A DNA stretch of 13,831 nucleotides from an uncultured Erysipelotrichaceae bacterium (GTDB lineage Bacteria > Bacillota_I > Bacilli_A > RF39 > UBA660), in assembly GCA_902795725.1 (NCBI GenBank), contig CADBLY010000073.1:1-13831 (forward strand), in the 5' to 3' direction. The translations under genes were made by a program, and so were the position numbers. The notes beneath the pieces were generated by a model. The model saw only the letters and a list, made by a program, of their open reading frames with translations, did not search any database and was not told where the DNA came from. Below are positions 7,174-13,811 of this stretch, piece by piece. Position 1 is the stretch's first letter. Every line of letters begins with the position of its first letter.

Positions 7174-8910
7174 ATGAAAAAACGACTATTATATATTGTA
7201 TTCGCACTAACTTTATTATTTCCAATTAATAAAGTTTTTGCTTATGGATACACAATTAAAAATTATGATGTAGATATTAAAGTAAATGAAAATAATGTTT
7301 TAGATATTACAGAAAATATCAGTGTGAATTTTTCTATAGAAAGACATGGTATTTTTCGGACTTTACCTATAAGAAATAGAGTACAACGTAGTGATGGTAC
7401 TAGCGAATATAATCATGCTAAAATTACTAACATTAAAGTAAGTGAGAAGTTTACTACATCTTTAGAAAATGGCAATAAAAAAATTAAAATTGGAGATGCT
7501 AATAAGTATTTGACAGGAGATCATTCTTATACTATTAGTTATTCTTATGATTTAGGAAAAGATCGTAATAAAAAGTTTGATGAACTCTATTTTAATATGA
7601 TCGGTACAGAATGGGATACAACAATTGATAAAGTTAATTTTAAAATTACTATGCCAAAGAAATTTGATAAATCAAAATTAGGTTTTTCTGTTGGTAGTTA
7701 TGGTGTGAGTGGATATGATACTAATGATTTAACTTATAAAGTTGATGGTAATATAATAAAAGGAACATATAATAGTGTACTATCTGAATATGAAGGAATT
7801 AATGTTAGGTTAGAGTTGGAAGATGGTTATTTTGTTGTTCCTGATAGAGTTGATTTTTTTCACATATTAATGTTTATTATTCCTTTGGTAGGTGTAATTA
7901 CATCTTTTGTTTTATGGAATAAATATGGTAGGGATAGTCAAGTTGTTGAAACGGTTGAATTTTATCCACCAGGAGATTTAAACAGTTTAGATCTAGCTTA
8001 TGCTTATAAGGGTAAAGTTAGTTCTAATGATGTAGTATCTTTAATTATCTATATGGCTAATAAAGGTTATATTAGTATTGAAGAAATAGAAAGAAAAAAA
8101 TTTGTTGGAAAAAAGAAGACTTTTAGGATAACTAAGATTAAAGATTATGATGGAAAAGATTCTGCACTTAAAAGATTTATGAATGGTTTGTTTGAAGCTG
8201 GTGATAGTGTAGAAGAAAAAGATTTAAAAAATGAATTCTATCAAACTGTTGATAGAGTAATATCTATATCAAGAAAGAAAAATAAAGATAAACTATTTGA
8301 AAAAACATATGGTAAGTCTGTTTTGATTGTTTTAATGATTATTTTTACAGGTTTAATAATTGTTTTAAAACCATTATATGATTATTTGGGATTTTTAAAT
8401 ATAAGTATATCTTATATTGTTGATGCTTTGGAATATAGTAGAGTATGTTTATTTGGCTTTGTAGCTGGTATTGTAGGTATTGGACTTATGATATTATTTG
8501 TAGCTATTATGCCTAAACGTACACCATATGGTATAGAAATATTAGGAAAAGTTAGGGGATTTAAAACATTCTTAGAAACAGCTGAAAAAGATAAATTAGA
8601 AGCTTTAGTGGAACAAGAACCAAATTATTTCTATAATATTTTGCCATATACTTATGTACTTGGAATATCTAATAAATGGATTAAAAAATTTGAATCTATT
8701 ACTGTACAACCACCTGATTGGTATGTTAGTTCTGATCCATTTACATATGCGTCATTTAATCATTTTATGAATGATACAATGGTTAGTGCGAAACAGGTAA
8801 TGACATCCAGACCAAATACTGATTCTTCAGGATCCTTTGGTGGTGGAGGTTTCTCTGGCGGAGGATTTTCTGGAGGAGGCTCTGGTGGCGGTGGAGGAGG
8901 CTCTTGGTAG
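7174..8910 (+). CDS. DUF2207 family exported membrane protein with Gly-rich C-terminus (578 aa)
   Basis: Begins with a signal peptide (MKKRLL, hydrophobic core, probable cut after VFA at residue 23). An extracytoplasmic beta-rich DUF2207 domain follows (about residues 24-225), starting with YTIKNYDVDIKVNENN and including HGIFRTLPIRNR. Membrane helices are visible at about 231-249, 382-400 and 424-446, with a cytoplasmic-like charged segment between the first two. The protein ends in a Gly/Ser/Phe tail (GGGGFSGGGFSGGG, then a Gly run and SW), typical of this family and of TPM-domain proteins. Function unknown; the link to LemA suggests a membrane complex. The ATG directly abuts the lemA stop, with GGAG (7164-7167) inside the end of lemA. 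The local rise in GC in the tail is explained by glycine codons. Confidence 0.93.
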   Translation: MKKRLLYIVFALTLLFPINKVFAYGYTIKNYDVDIKVNENNVLDITENISVNFSIERHGIFRTLPIRNRVQRSDGTSEYNHAKITNIKVSEKFTTSLENGNKKIKIGDANKYLTGDHSYTISYSYDLGKDRNKKFDELYFNMIGTEWDTTIDKVNFKITMPKKFDKSKLGFSVGSYGVSGYDTNDLTYKVDGNIIKGTYNSVLSEYEGINVRLELEDGYFVVPDRVDFFHILMFIIPLVGVITSFVLWNKYGRDSQVVETVEFYPPGDLNSLDLAYAYKGKVSSNDVVSLIIYMANKGYISIEEIERKKFVGKKKTFRITKIKDYDGKDSALKRFMNGLFEAGDSVEEKDLKNEFYQTVDRVISISRKKNKDKLFEKTYGKSVLIVLMIIFTGLIIVLKPLYDYLGFLNISISYIVDALEYSRVCLFGFVAGIVGIGLMILFVAIMPKRTPYGIEILGKVRGFKTFLETAEKDKLEALVEQEPNYFYNILPYTYVLGISNKWIKKFESITVQPPDWYVSSDPFTYASFNHFMNDTMVSAKQVMTSRPNTDSSGSFGGGGFSGGGFSGGGSGGGGGGSW

Positions 8911-8920
8911 TCTCTTTTTT
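8897..8920 (+). terminator. Terminator of the lemA-DUF2207 operon
   Basis: GAGGCT (8897-8902) pairs with AGTCTC (8909-8914), with one G-T pair and loop CTTGGT, followed by TTTTTT (8915-8920). The 5' arm is coding sequence for the Gly/Ser tail, and the TAG stop lies across the loop and 3' arm. Confidence 0.75.
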
Positions 8921-8999
8921 CAATATTGTATTTATGAAATAATAATCAAATTAATGTGATGTCTAAAAGTTGGATAGTTTATCAATGGTTTCTAGTTAT

Positions 9000-9044
9000 A
9001 GGATTGTAGCCTGTGATTTACAGGAGATAATCCTTTTTATTTTT
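9000..9044 (+). terminator. Nested hairpin followed by T-rich tract (read-through terminator or 3' end of a small RNA)
   Basis: Outer arms AGGATT (9000-9005) and AATCCT (9029-9034) enclose an inner stem CCTGT (9010-9014) / ACAGG (9020-9024) with loop GATTT. The internal loop is GTAG opposite AGATA. TTTTATTTTT follows the outer stem. This is more elaborate than the other terminators in the window. A smaller bulged hairpin, TTGGATA...TATCAA (8970-8986), lies just upstream. Confidence 0.55.
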
Positions 9045-9215
9045 CTATAATTATAATAGTTATTTATATGGTTATCTCATGTTAAAACTAATTTTAGATA
9101 TACTCTGTTTTTAATTTTATGAATAATGATCTCCTTAATTGGAATGGGATAAATTTACAAGCAAATAAAGATAAAGTTTAAGATTCTTCGTACTTCTTTT
9201 ATAGATATTATGTCA

Positions 9216-9250
9216 TACTGTAAAGTTATCCATTTATAGTAGTATTTTTT
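9216..9250 (+). terminator. Terminator-like hairpin just upstream of the mraZ promoter
   Basis: TACTGTAAA (9216-9224) pairs with TTTATAGTA (9233-9241) with a single G-T pair around an 8-base loop, then GTATTTTTT. It would insulate the mraZ promoter from upstream transcription. The stem is AT-rich and therefore weak. Confidence 0.5.
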
Positions 9251-9271
9251 AAAAAAAATATAAAAAAACTA

Positions 9272-9300
9272 TTTACAAAAGTAAATATTAGGGGTATAAT
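9272..9300 (+). promoter_or_regulatory. Promoter of the mraZ-rsmH-ftsL operon
   Basis: TTTACA (9272-9277), exactly 17 bases, then a perfect TATAAT (9295-9300). The first MraZ box begins at the next base, so a bound MraZ would cover the transcription start (about 9307). Confidence 0.88.
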
Positions 9301-9335
9301 AGTGGTACCTAGTGGTAAATAGTGGGGGAAAGTGG
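9301..9335 (+). promoter_or_regulatory. MraZ operator: four AGTGG boxes at exact 10-base spacing
   Basis: AGTGG occurs at 9301, 9311, 9321 and 9331, all on the same face of the helix. MraZ is known to bind tandem direct repeats with a TGG/GTGG core spaced about 10 bases upstream of its own gene, as an autorepressor in E. coli and as a regulator of the division cluster in Mollicutes. The fourth box overlaps the G-rich ribosome binding site of mraZ (GTGGTGG up to 9338). Confidence 0.88.
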
Positions 9336-9343
9336 TGGTAATT

Positions 9344-9769
9344 ATGTTTATGGGTCAATATAATCATACTATTGACAGTAAAGGTAGAATTATAATTCCA
9401 TCAAAAGTTAGAGATAACTTAGGAGATGATTTTATCGTTACTAGGGGATTAGATGGATGTTTATTTATCTATCCTAAGAATGAGTGGGATAATATTATTA
9501 ATAAATATAAAGAATTACCAGACACAAAGAATAGACGTCACTTTATGAGAATATTTCTATCTGGTGCGGTTAATTGTGAATATGATAAGCAAGGAAGAAT
9601 AAATATTCCTGTATCTTTAATTCAATATGCTGATTTAAAAAAGGAATGTATTATTATAGGCGTGGATGAGCGATTAGAAATATGGAGTAAAGAACGCTGG
9701 GTAGAATTTATTGATACTAATGAAGCTAATTTATCAGATATTGCAGATGAGTTATTTGCTAGTATATAG
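9344..9769 (+). CDS. mraZ: Transcriptional regulator MraZ (141 aa)
   Basis: DNA-binding regulator of the division and cell-wall cluster, with two tandem AbrB-like domains that form ring-shaped oligomers. The two signature elements are visible: IDSKGRIIIPSK (D11, K13, G14, R15) and YDKQGRINIPVS (D81, K82, G84, R85). Other conserved blocks are FIVTRGLDGCLFIYP and IIGVDERLEIWSKERW. Length fits the Bacillus protein (143). The frame is open back to a GTG at 9332, but the ATG at 9344 is chosen because MFMGQYNHTID matches the family N-terminus and GGTGG ends 5 bases before it. It is first in the operon with rsmH 8 bases on, and is probably self-regulated through the four boxes just upstream. Confidence 0.97.
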   Translation: MFMGQYNHTIDSKGRIIIPSKVRDNLGDDFIVTRGLDGCLFIYPKNEWDNIINKYKELPDTKNRRHFMRIFLSGAVNCEYDKQGRINIPVSLIQYADLKKECIIIGVDERLEIWSKERWVEFIDTNEANLSDIADELFASI

Positions 9770-9777
9770 GGGGTTAT

Positions 9778-10683
9778 ATGCATACTTCAGTATTGCTTGA
9801 TGAATGTATTGAATATCTTAATTTAAAGGATGATAGTATTATTGTTGATTGTACTCTTGGGTATGGTGGACATAGCAGTGAGATATTAAAAAAGATAAGT
9901 AATGGTTATTTATATGCTTTTGATCAAGATAGTGATGCTATTAAATATAGTATGGATAGATTAGGTAAAATATCTAAAAACTATGAAATAATACGTAGTA
10001 ACTTTGTTAACATTAAAGAAGAGTTATCTAAAAGAAATATTATAGCAGATGGCATATTATATGATTTAGGGGTTTCTAGTCCACAGTTAGATCAAGATGA
10101 TAGGGGATTTAGTTTCCATAAGGATGCAATTTTAGATATGCGTATGGATAGAAAACAAAGATTGTCAGCTTATGAAGTGGTTAATAATTATCCTTTAGAT
10201 AAGTTAGTATGCATTTTAAAAGAGTATGGGGAAGAGAAGTATGCTTATGCTATTGCATCATGTATTGTTAAGAGTAGACCTATTAATACAACGCTTGAAT
10301 TAGTTGAAGTAATAAAGAAAAGTGTTCCAGAAAAATATAAAAGGGGTAAACATCCGGCAAGAAAAACTTTTCAAGCAATTAGAATAGAAGTTAATGATGA
10401 GATAAATGTTTTTAAAAAAAGCTTATATGATGCTTTAGATCTTTTAAAAATAGGTGGTAGAATTTGTGTGATTACTTTTCATTCATTAGAAGATAAGGCT
10501 TGTAAAGAAATATTCAAAAGTGTTAGTGATATACCTAATGAATTAAAAGATATGCCAGTTATACCTGATAAGTATTTACCAAAGTATAAAATGGTTAAAA
10601 CCATTAAACCTAGCAAGGAAGAAATAGAAAAGAATAATCGTGCAAGAAGCGCAAAATTAAGAATCATTGAAAGGGTAAGATAA
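9778..10683 (+). CDS. rsmH: 16S rRNA (cytosine(1402)-N(4))-methyltransferase RsmH (301 aa)
   Basis: SAM-dependent enzyme that adds the N4-methyl group to C1402 in the decoding centre of 16S rRNA. Family blocks, in order: HTSVLLDECIEYL at the start; SAM-binding VDCTLGYGGHSSEIL (D24, G28, G30, G31); AFDQDSDAI; LYDLGVSSPQLDQ followed by DRGFSFHKD and LDMRMD; HPARKTFQAIRIEVNDE; and VITFHSLEDK. The end carries the usual NNRARSAKLRIIER. Length is close to the usual 310, and no key block is missing. AGGGGG at 9768-9773, overlapping the mraZ stop, is the ribosome binding site. It is the middle gene of mraZ-rsmH-ftsL, the order conserved in Bacillota. Confidence 0.98.
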   Translation: MHTSVLLDECIEYLNLKDDSIIVDCTLGYGGHSSEILKKISNGYLYAFDQDSDAIKYSMDRLGKISKNYEIIRSNFVNIKEELSKRNIIADGILYDLGVSSPQLDQDDRGFSFHKDAILDMRMDRKQRLSAYEVVNNYPLDKLVCILKEYGEEKYAYAIASCIVKSRPINTTLELVEVIKKSVPEKYKRGKHPARKTFQAIRIEVNDEINVFKKSLYDALDLLKIGGRICVITFHSLEDKACKEIFKSVSDIPNELKDMPVIPDKYLPKYKMVKTIKPSKEEIEKNNRARSAKLRIIERVR

Positions 10684-10684
10684 T

Positions 10685-10981
10685 ATGAAAAAGAATAAAA
10701 AGAATAGTAAAAAATTAACTAAGGGAGAAAAATTTTTATATACTTTAGGTGTTTTAGCTCTAATTGGAACTTTTAGTGTTCAAGTGTTTGTTGGTGCAAC
10801 AACAAGTAATATAAAAATGGATATTGAAGAATTATCTTATAAAATTGATAAACAGCAAAGTAAAAATGATTCTTTAGCTATGCAAGTTAATGAATTAACG
10901 TCTTATGAAAATTTAGATAATGTATTAAAAGATATGGGACTTGCATATAATAATGAGAATATTATTGTATTAGATAAATAG
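10685..10981 (+). CDS. ftsL: FtsL-like cell division protein (98 aa)
   Basis: Small bitopic membrane protein by pattern: a strongly basic N-terminus (13 of the first 16 residues are K, N, S or similar polar, with many Lys), one membrane helix at about 17-38 (FLYTLGVLALIGTFSVQVFV), then an extracytoplasmic stretch with heptad-like spacing (about 43-72) fitting a coiled coil. FtsL bridges DivIC/FtsB and the septal peptidoglycan synthase in the divisome. FtsL sequences diverge strongly, so the call depends on topology and on position directly after rsmH, where ftsL sits in Bacillota. AAGGG at 10671-10675 is the ribosome binding site; the gap to rsmH is 1 base. A general septum formation initiator protein (DivIC/FtsB-like) is the alternative. 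Confidence 0.8.
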   Translation: MKKNKKNSKKLTKGEKFLYTLGVLALIGTFSVQVFVGATTSNIKMDIEELSYKIDKQQSKNDSLAMQVNELTSYENLDNVLKDMGLAYNNENIIVLDK

Positions 10982-11009
10982 GATACTTCGGTATCTTTTT
11001 CTTTTTTTT
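10982..11009 (+). terminator. UUCG-tetraloop terminator after ftsL
   Basis: GATAC (10982-10986), TTCG, GTATC (10991-10995), then TTTTTCTTTTTTTT. The C(UUCG)G loop is exceptionally stable. The hairpin begins at the base after the ftsL stop, so the division operon ends at three genes. Confidence 0.9.
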
Positions 11010-11015
11010 ATTAAT

Positions 11016-11044
11016 TTGCAAAATGTTAACAAATATGCTAGTAT
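11016..11044 (+). promoter_or_regulatory. Promoter of the 863-residue orphan gene
   Basis: TTGCAA (11016-11021), 17 bases, TAGTAT (11039-11044), with TGC directly before the -10 (an extended -10). Transcription would start near 11051, right before the ribosome binding site AAGGGGTGG (11052-11060). Confidence 0.6.
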
Positions 11045-11064
11045 ATGGGCCAAGGGGTGGTATT

Positions 11065-13656
11065 ATGTCAAATATTATTGATAAAATACTAGAATTAATT
11101 ATTGAAAGTGATGGTAAGAATATTGACATTATTCAAAATCTTTTGGATGGTGTAAATGATTTAAAAGCTAATGATTATTTTAAAATTATATATGCTTTGT
11201 TGTGTAAATATAATTTAGAAGATATAGATAGCATTAATAAAATATTTATTAATAAACCTAAATTTAAAATATCTACATATAAAAAGTTATTAAAGATAGA
11301 AGCTGAAAAACAGTATGATGAACTTAGAAAAGAAAAAGATAGTTTACTTGTATCACTATCAAGAAATTTGTGCTCACAACTTGAAAAAAAGAGTGTTAAA
11401 GAAGTATTAGAAATTTTTCATGATAATATAGCTTATATTGAAGAAGTTATGAGTTCAAGTGAATTAATTCACTTAATAAAGGAATATAAAACAGCATTAA
11501 ATTCATATGATCAGATAAGAATTTCTGATGCTAGAACAAAAATAAGAGAATTTGATCGTATGTTTAATATTCGTTTTAAGGATTATTTTATAAAGAATTA
11601 TATTAATACAGAATTAGATAAAATTAAAGATGATTTTATACCTAAAAAGCAAGAAACTAAGTTGGAACGTATTGATGTAGAATTGTTTAAAAAACTATTT
11701 ATTAATGATAAAATTATTAGTAATAGTTTTAAAGTAAAAACTTTGGACTTGTTTGGAATAGAAATAACTAATGATGATATTAAGTTTATTATTCATAATA
11801 TTATTAATGGAAAAGATGAATTAAATTATAAACTATTAGAAATAGATAATAGTTTAGATAATTACTATAATAAATTAATTAAATTACAAGAATTAAAGGC
11901 ATATCATCGTTTAAATAATTACTATTTGTCAATTATAAATGCTAATTTTAAAACGATTAATCCATTTATGGTTGCTTATTTATTAGAAAATATTGATTGT
12001 ATTAAGGATTATGAATCAGAGTTAACAAAAAGTCAAATAAACTTATTAAAAGAAATATCAATTATTTATAAAGAAGCTAAAGCTACTTGTATGATTGATG
12101 GTAATATTAAATTTATAAAGGAAGAAGTAACTGATTTAGAATTTAAAGAGCTTAAATTGACACAATTAAATTATAATAAATATTTAAGCTTAAAAAATAT
12201 GATTAATGAATATTATGTTAGAACTAGTAAATCAAGAAATAGATTACTAGATGATAATAGTAAAGTATATCCATTAATATTTGATGATGATAATTATAAA
12301 ATTAAAAAAGAAGAATTATATCTCGATATTAGATTTTTATGTGATGTTTTGAGTAAAATAGATAAGGATGTAGTTAGTAAATATAATAATGAATTAGTAG
12401 AGTATCTTAAAAAAATATTATTTGATCAGGGTTTAATATTTGCTAAAATGAAATATGGCATTAATATCGATATAAATTCTATTATTAATAATATAGGTAA
12501 GATTAAAATAGATAAAAATGAAGATATAGATTGTATTATCAAGAAAACAAGTATATATAGTTTTGTAGATGATTTTACGATTGCTTTGTTAGGTGAAAAA
12601 AACACATATAAATTAATTAATAATAGACAGTTTTTACAAAGTAATAAAACGGAAGATATAGAAAGACGAATTGATAAGGCTTTAGATATTTCTGTTAGAG
12701 GCGCAAATATTAAGTCATCTGCTATTCCTTATAATATTGATACAACATATGAAGATATTACTATATCAAGATATAATAATGATGATCCTAGATTGTTAGT
12801 ATCAGGTATAGATACTAATACTTGCTTTAAATTAGATGGTAATGATAATGATTTCGTTATTTACACTGTAATAAATAAAAATGGTGGAGTATTAAAGATT
12901 TATCATAAGGATAAATTTGAAGGAAGAATGAGTATATTTAGAAATGCTAATGTAGTTTATATCAATAGTATTAGGACGAAAGATGAAAAAGAAACTAATA
13001 TTACAAAGGACATTATTGATAAAAATAAGAATATCTTAAAATGTGTGGAACAATTAAGTGAAAAGTTAATTTCTAATACAACCAATGATCAACTTCCTAT
13101 TGATTATGTAGTGTGCAACAAAGCGGGAATATTAGAATCATCATATTTTGATTTAAACTATGATTTAGTTCCAGAACATATAATTGATAGATCATTAGAT
13201 ACTTATAATGAAGATTGGCAAGAATTTGTTCATACTTATGATAAGTATAGTAATAATTATTTTGGTCAAGTGTATGATGGAAGTGTTTTTACAACAGATT
13301 TCGGTTCATATCCTGCTATGTTAATAAAATCAAGAGATAATCGACCATTACAAAGACTATTTGATATATCATATGATGTACCACAAGCTGTTTATAAAAG
13401 AAATGAAATAGATATAACTGTAACAGATAATTTTGATCATTATTTAAATTATATCTATAGAATAGATGCACTCAAGTTATTAAGTGAAGTAGATAATATA
13501 GCTTTAGCACGAAAGATATATCAAAAAAGAGAATTAAAAGATATTGTATCTATACATATAAAAAATTATAGCTATCATATAATATTTAAAAATGGTAAAG
13601 AGTTATATAATGAATATAAAATAGATAATGAAATTATCAAGAAATTAGTAAAATAA
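11065..13656 (+). CDS. Unrecognised large cytoplasmic protein (863 aa)
   Basis: I do not recognise this protein. No signal peptide, membrane helix, Walker motif or nuclease motif is visible. Residues 1 to about 540 are rich in Ile, Leu, Lys, Asn and Asp and look mainly alpha-helical, with a heptad-like charged stretch at about 73-110 (EAEKQYDELRKEKDSLL). From about 555 the character changes: DPRLLVSGIDTNTCFKLDGND (C587), a beta-like VIYTVINKNGGVLKIYH, then EGRMSIFRNANVVYIN, and later VFTTDFGSYPAMLIKSR. This suggests a separate C-terminal domain of roughly 250-300 residues in which C587 may matter. ATG 11065 is chosen over an in-frame ATG at 11023 because AAGGGGTGG ends 4 bases before it and the putative promoter overlaps the longer N-terminus. 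It has its own promoter and terminator and follows the truncated division operon. Confidence 0.85.
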   Translation: MSNIIDKILELIIESDGKNIDIIQNLLDGVNDLKANDYFKIIYALLCKYNLEDIDSINKIFINKPKFKISTYKKLLKIEAEKQYDELRKEKDSLLVSLSRNLCSQLEKKSVKEVLEIFHDNIAYIEEVMSSSELIHLIKEYKTALNSYDQIRISDARTKIREFDRMFNIRFKDYFIKNYINTELDKIKDDFIPKKQETKLERIDVELFKKLFINDKIISNSFKVKTLDLFGIEITNDDIKFIIHNIINGKDELNYKLLEIDNSLDNYYNKLIKLQELKAYHRLNNYYLSIINANFKTINPFMVAYLLENIDCIKDYESELTKSQINLLKEISIIYKEAKATCMIDGNIKFIKEEVTDLEFKELKLTQLNYNKYLSLKNMINEYYVRTSKSRNRLLDDNSKVYPLIFDDDNYKIKKEELYLDIRFLCDVLSKIDKDVVSKYNNELVEYLKKILFDQGLIFAKMKYGINIDINSIINNIGKIKIDKNEDIDCIIKKTSIYSFVDDFTIALLGEKNTYKLINNRQFLQSNKTEDIERRIDKALDISVRGANIKSSAIPYNIDTTYEDITISRYNNDDPRLLVSGIDTNTCFKLDGNDNDFVIYTVINKNGGVLKIYHKDKFEGRMSIFRNANVVYINSIRTKDEKETNITKDIIDKNKNILKCVEQLSEKLISNTTNDQLPIDYVVCNKAGILESSYFDLNYDLVPEHIIDRSLDTYNEDWQEFVHTYDKYSNNYFGQVYDGSVFTTDFGSYPAMLIKSRDNRPLQRLFDISYDVPQAVYKRNEIDITVTDNFDHYLNYIYRIDALKLLSEVDNIALARKIYQKRELKDIVSIHIKNYSYHIIFKNGKELYNEYKIDNEIIKKLVK

Positions 13657-13664
13657 TAAAAGTT

Positions 13665-13698
13665 GTGTTCAACAATAGTTGACACTTCTTTTTTTTCG
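13665..13698 (+). terminator. Terminator of the 863-residue gene
   Basis: GTGTTCAAC (13665-13673, one bulged T) pairs with GTTGACAC (13678-13685) around loop AATA, followed by TTCTTTTTTTTTC. It begins 8 bases after the TAA stop. Confidence 0.8.
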
Positions 13699-13788
13699 AA
13701 TATTTAATTTCTGATATTTTATTTTAAACACCTTCAAAATTTTTAAAAAAATTCTCTTTAAAAAAAAGGAAATAGAAAAGTTTTCTCG

Positions 13789-13794
13789 TATAAT
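13789..13794 (+). promoter_or_regulatory. Putative -10 element for a gene at the right edge
   Basis: A perfect TATAAT lies in the 150-base gap after the last terminator. No clear -35 is seen at 16-18 bases (AAGGAA). The gap before it is A/T-rich with nothing else recognisable. Confidence 0.45.
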
Positions 13795-13811
13795 ATAAGT
13801 GAAGGGTAAAA

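Larger units (their letters stand above)
8921..9271. other. 350-base gene-free stretch with two structured, T-run-terminated hairpins
   Basis: I find no credible coding region: the longest frames with an ATG are about 20 codons and lack ribosome binding sites. The stretch holds a nested hairpin with T-rich tail (9000-9044) and a second hairpin with T-run (9216-9250), listed separately. An A/T-rich tract (9245-9270) leads into the mraZ promoter. A small non-coding RNA or the remains of a lost gene are both possible; neither is shown. Confidence 0.5.

Noticed and set aside
8838..8906. GC-rich segment at the end of the DUF2207 gene as a sign of transfer
   Set aside because: Explained by glycine codons of a Gly-rich tail that is normal for the family.
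9024..9078. Alternative pairing GAGATAA (9024-9030) with TTATCTC (9072-9078), suggesting a switch
   Set aside because: Only 7 AT-rich pairs, and the second half lies downstream of the T-run, so it could not act as an antiterminator for it.
9119..9181. 20-codon frame (MNNDLLNWNG...) in the gap before mraZ
   Set aside because: No ribosome binding site, very short, no recognisable similarity.
9332..9343. In-frame GTG start giving a longer MraZ
   Set aside because: It would place the start inside the fourth operator box and remove the ribosome binding site; the ATG at 9344 gives the family N-terminus MFMG.
10479..10667. Open frame on the minus strand inside rsmH
   Set aside because: Shadow of the conserved 3' part of rsmH; no ribosome binding site or family resemblance.
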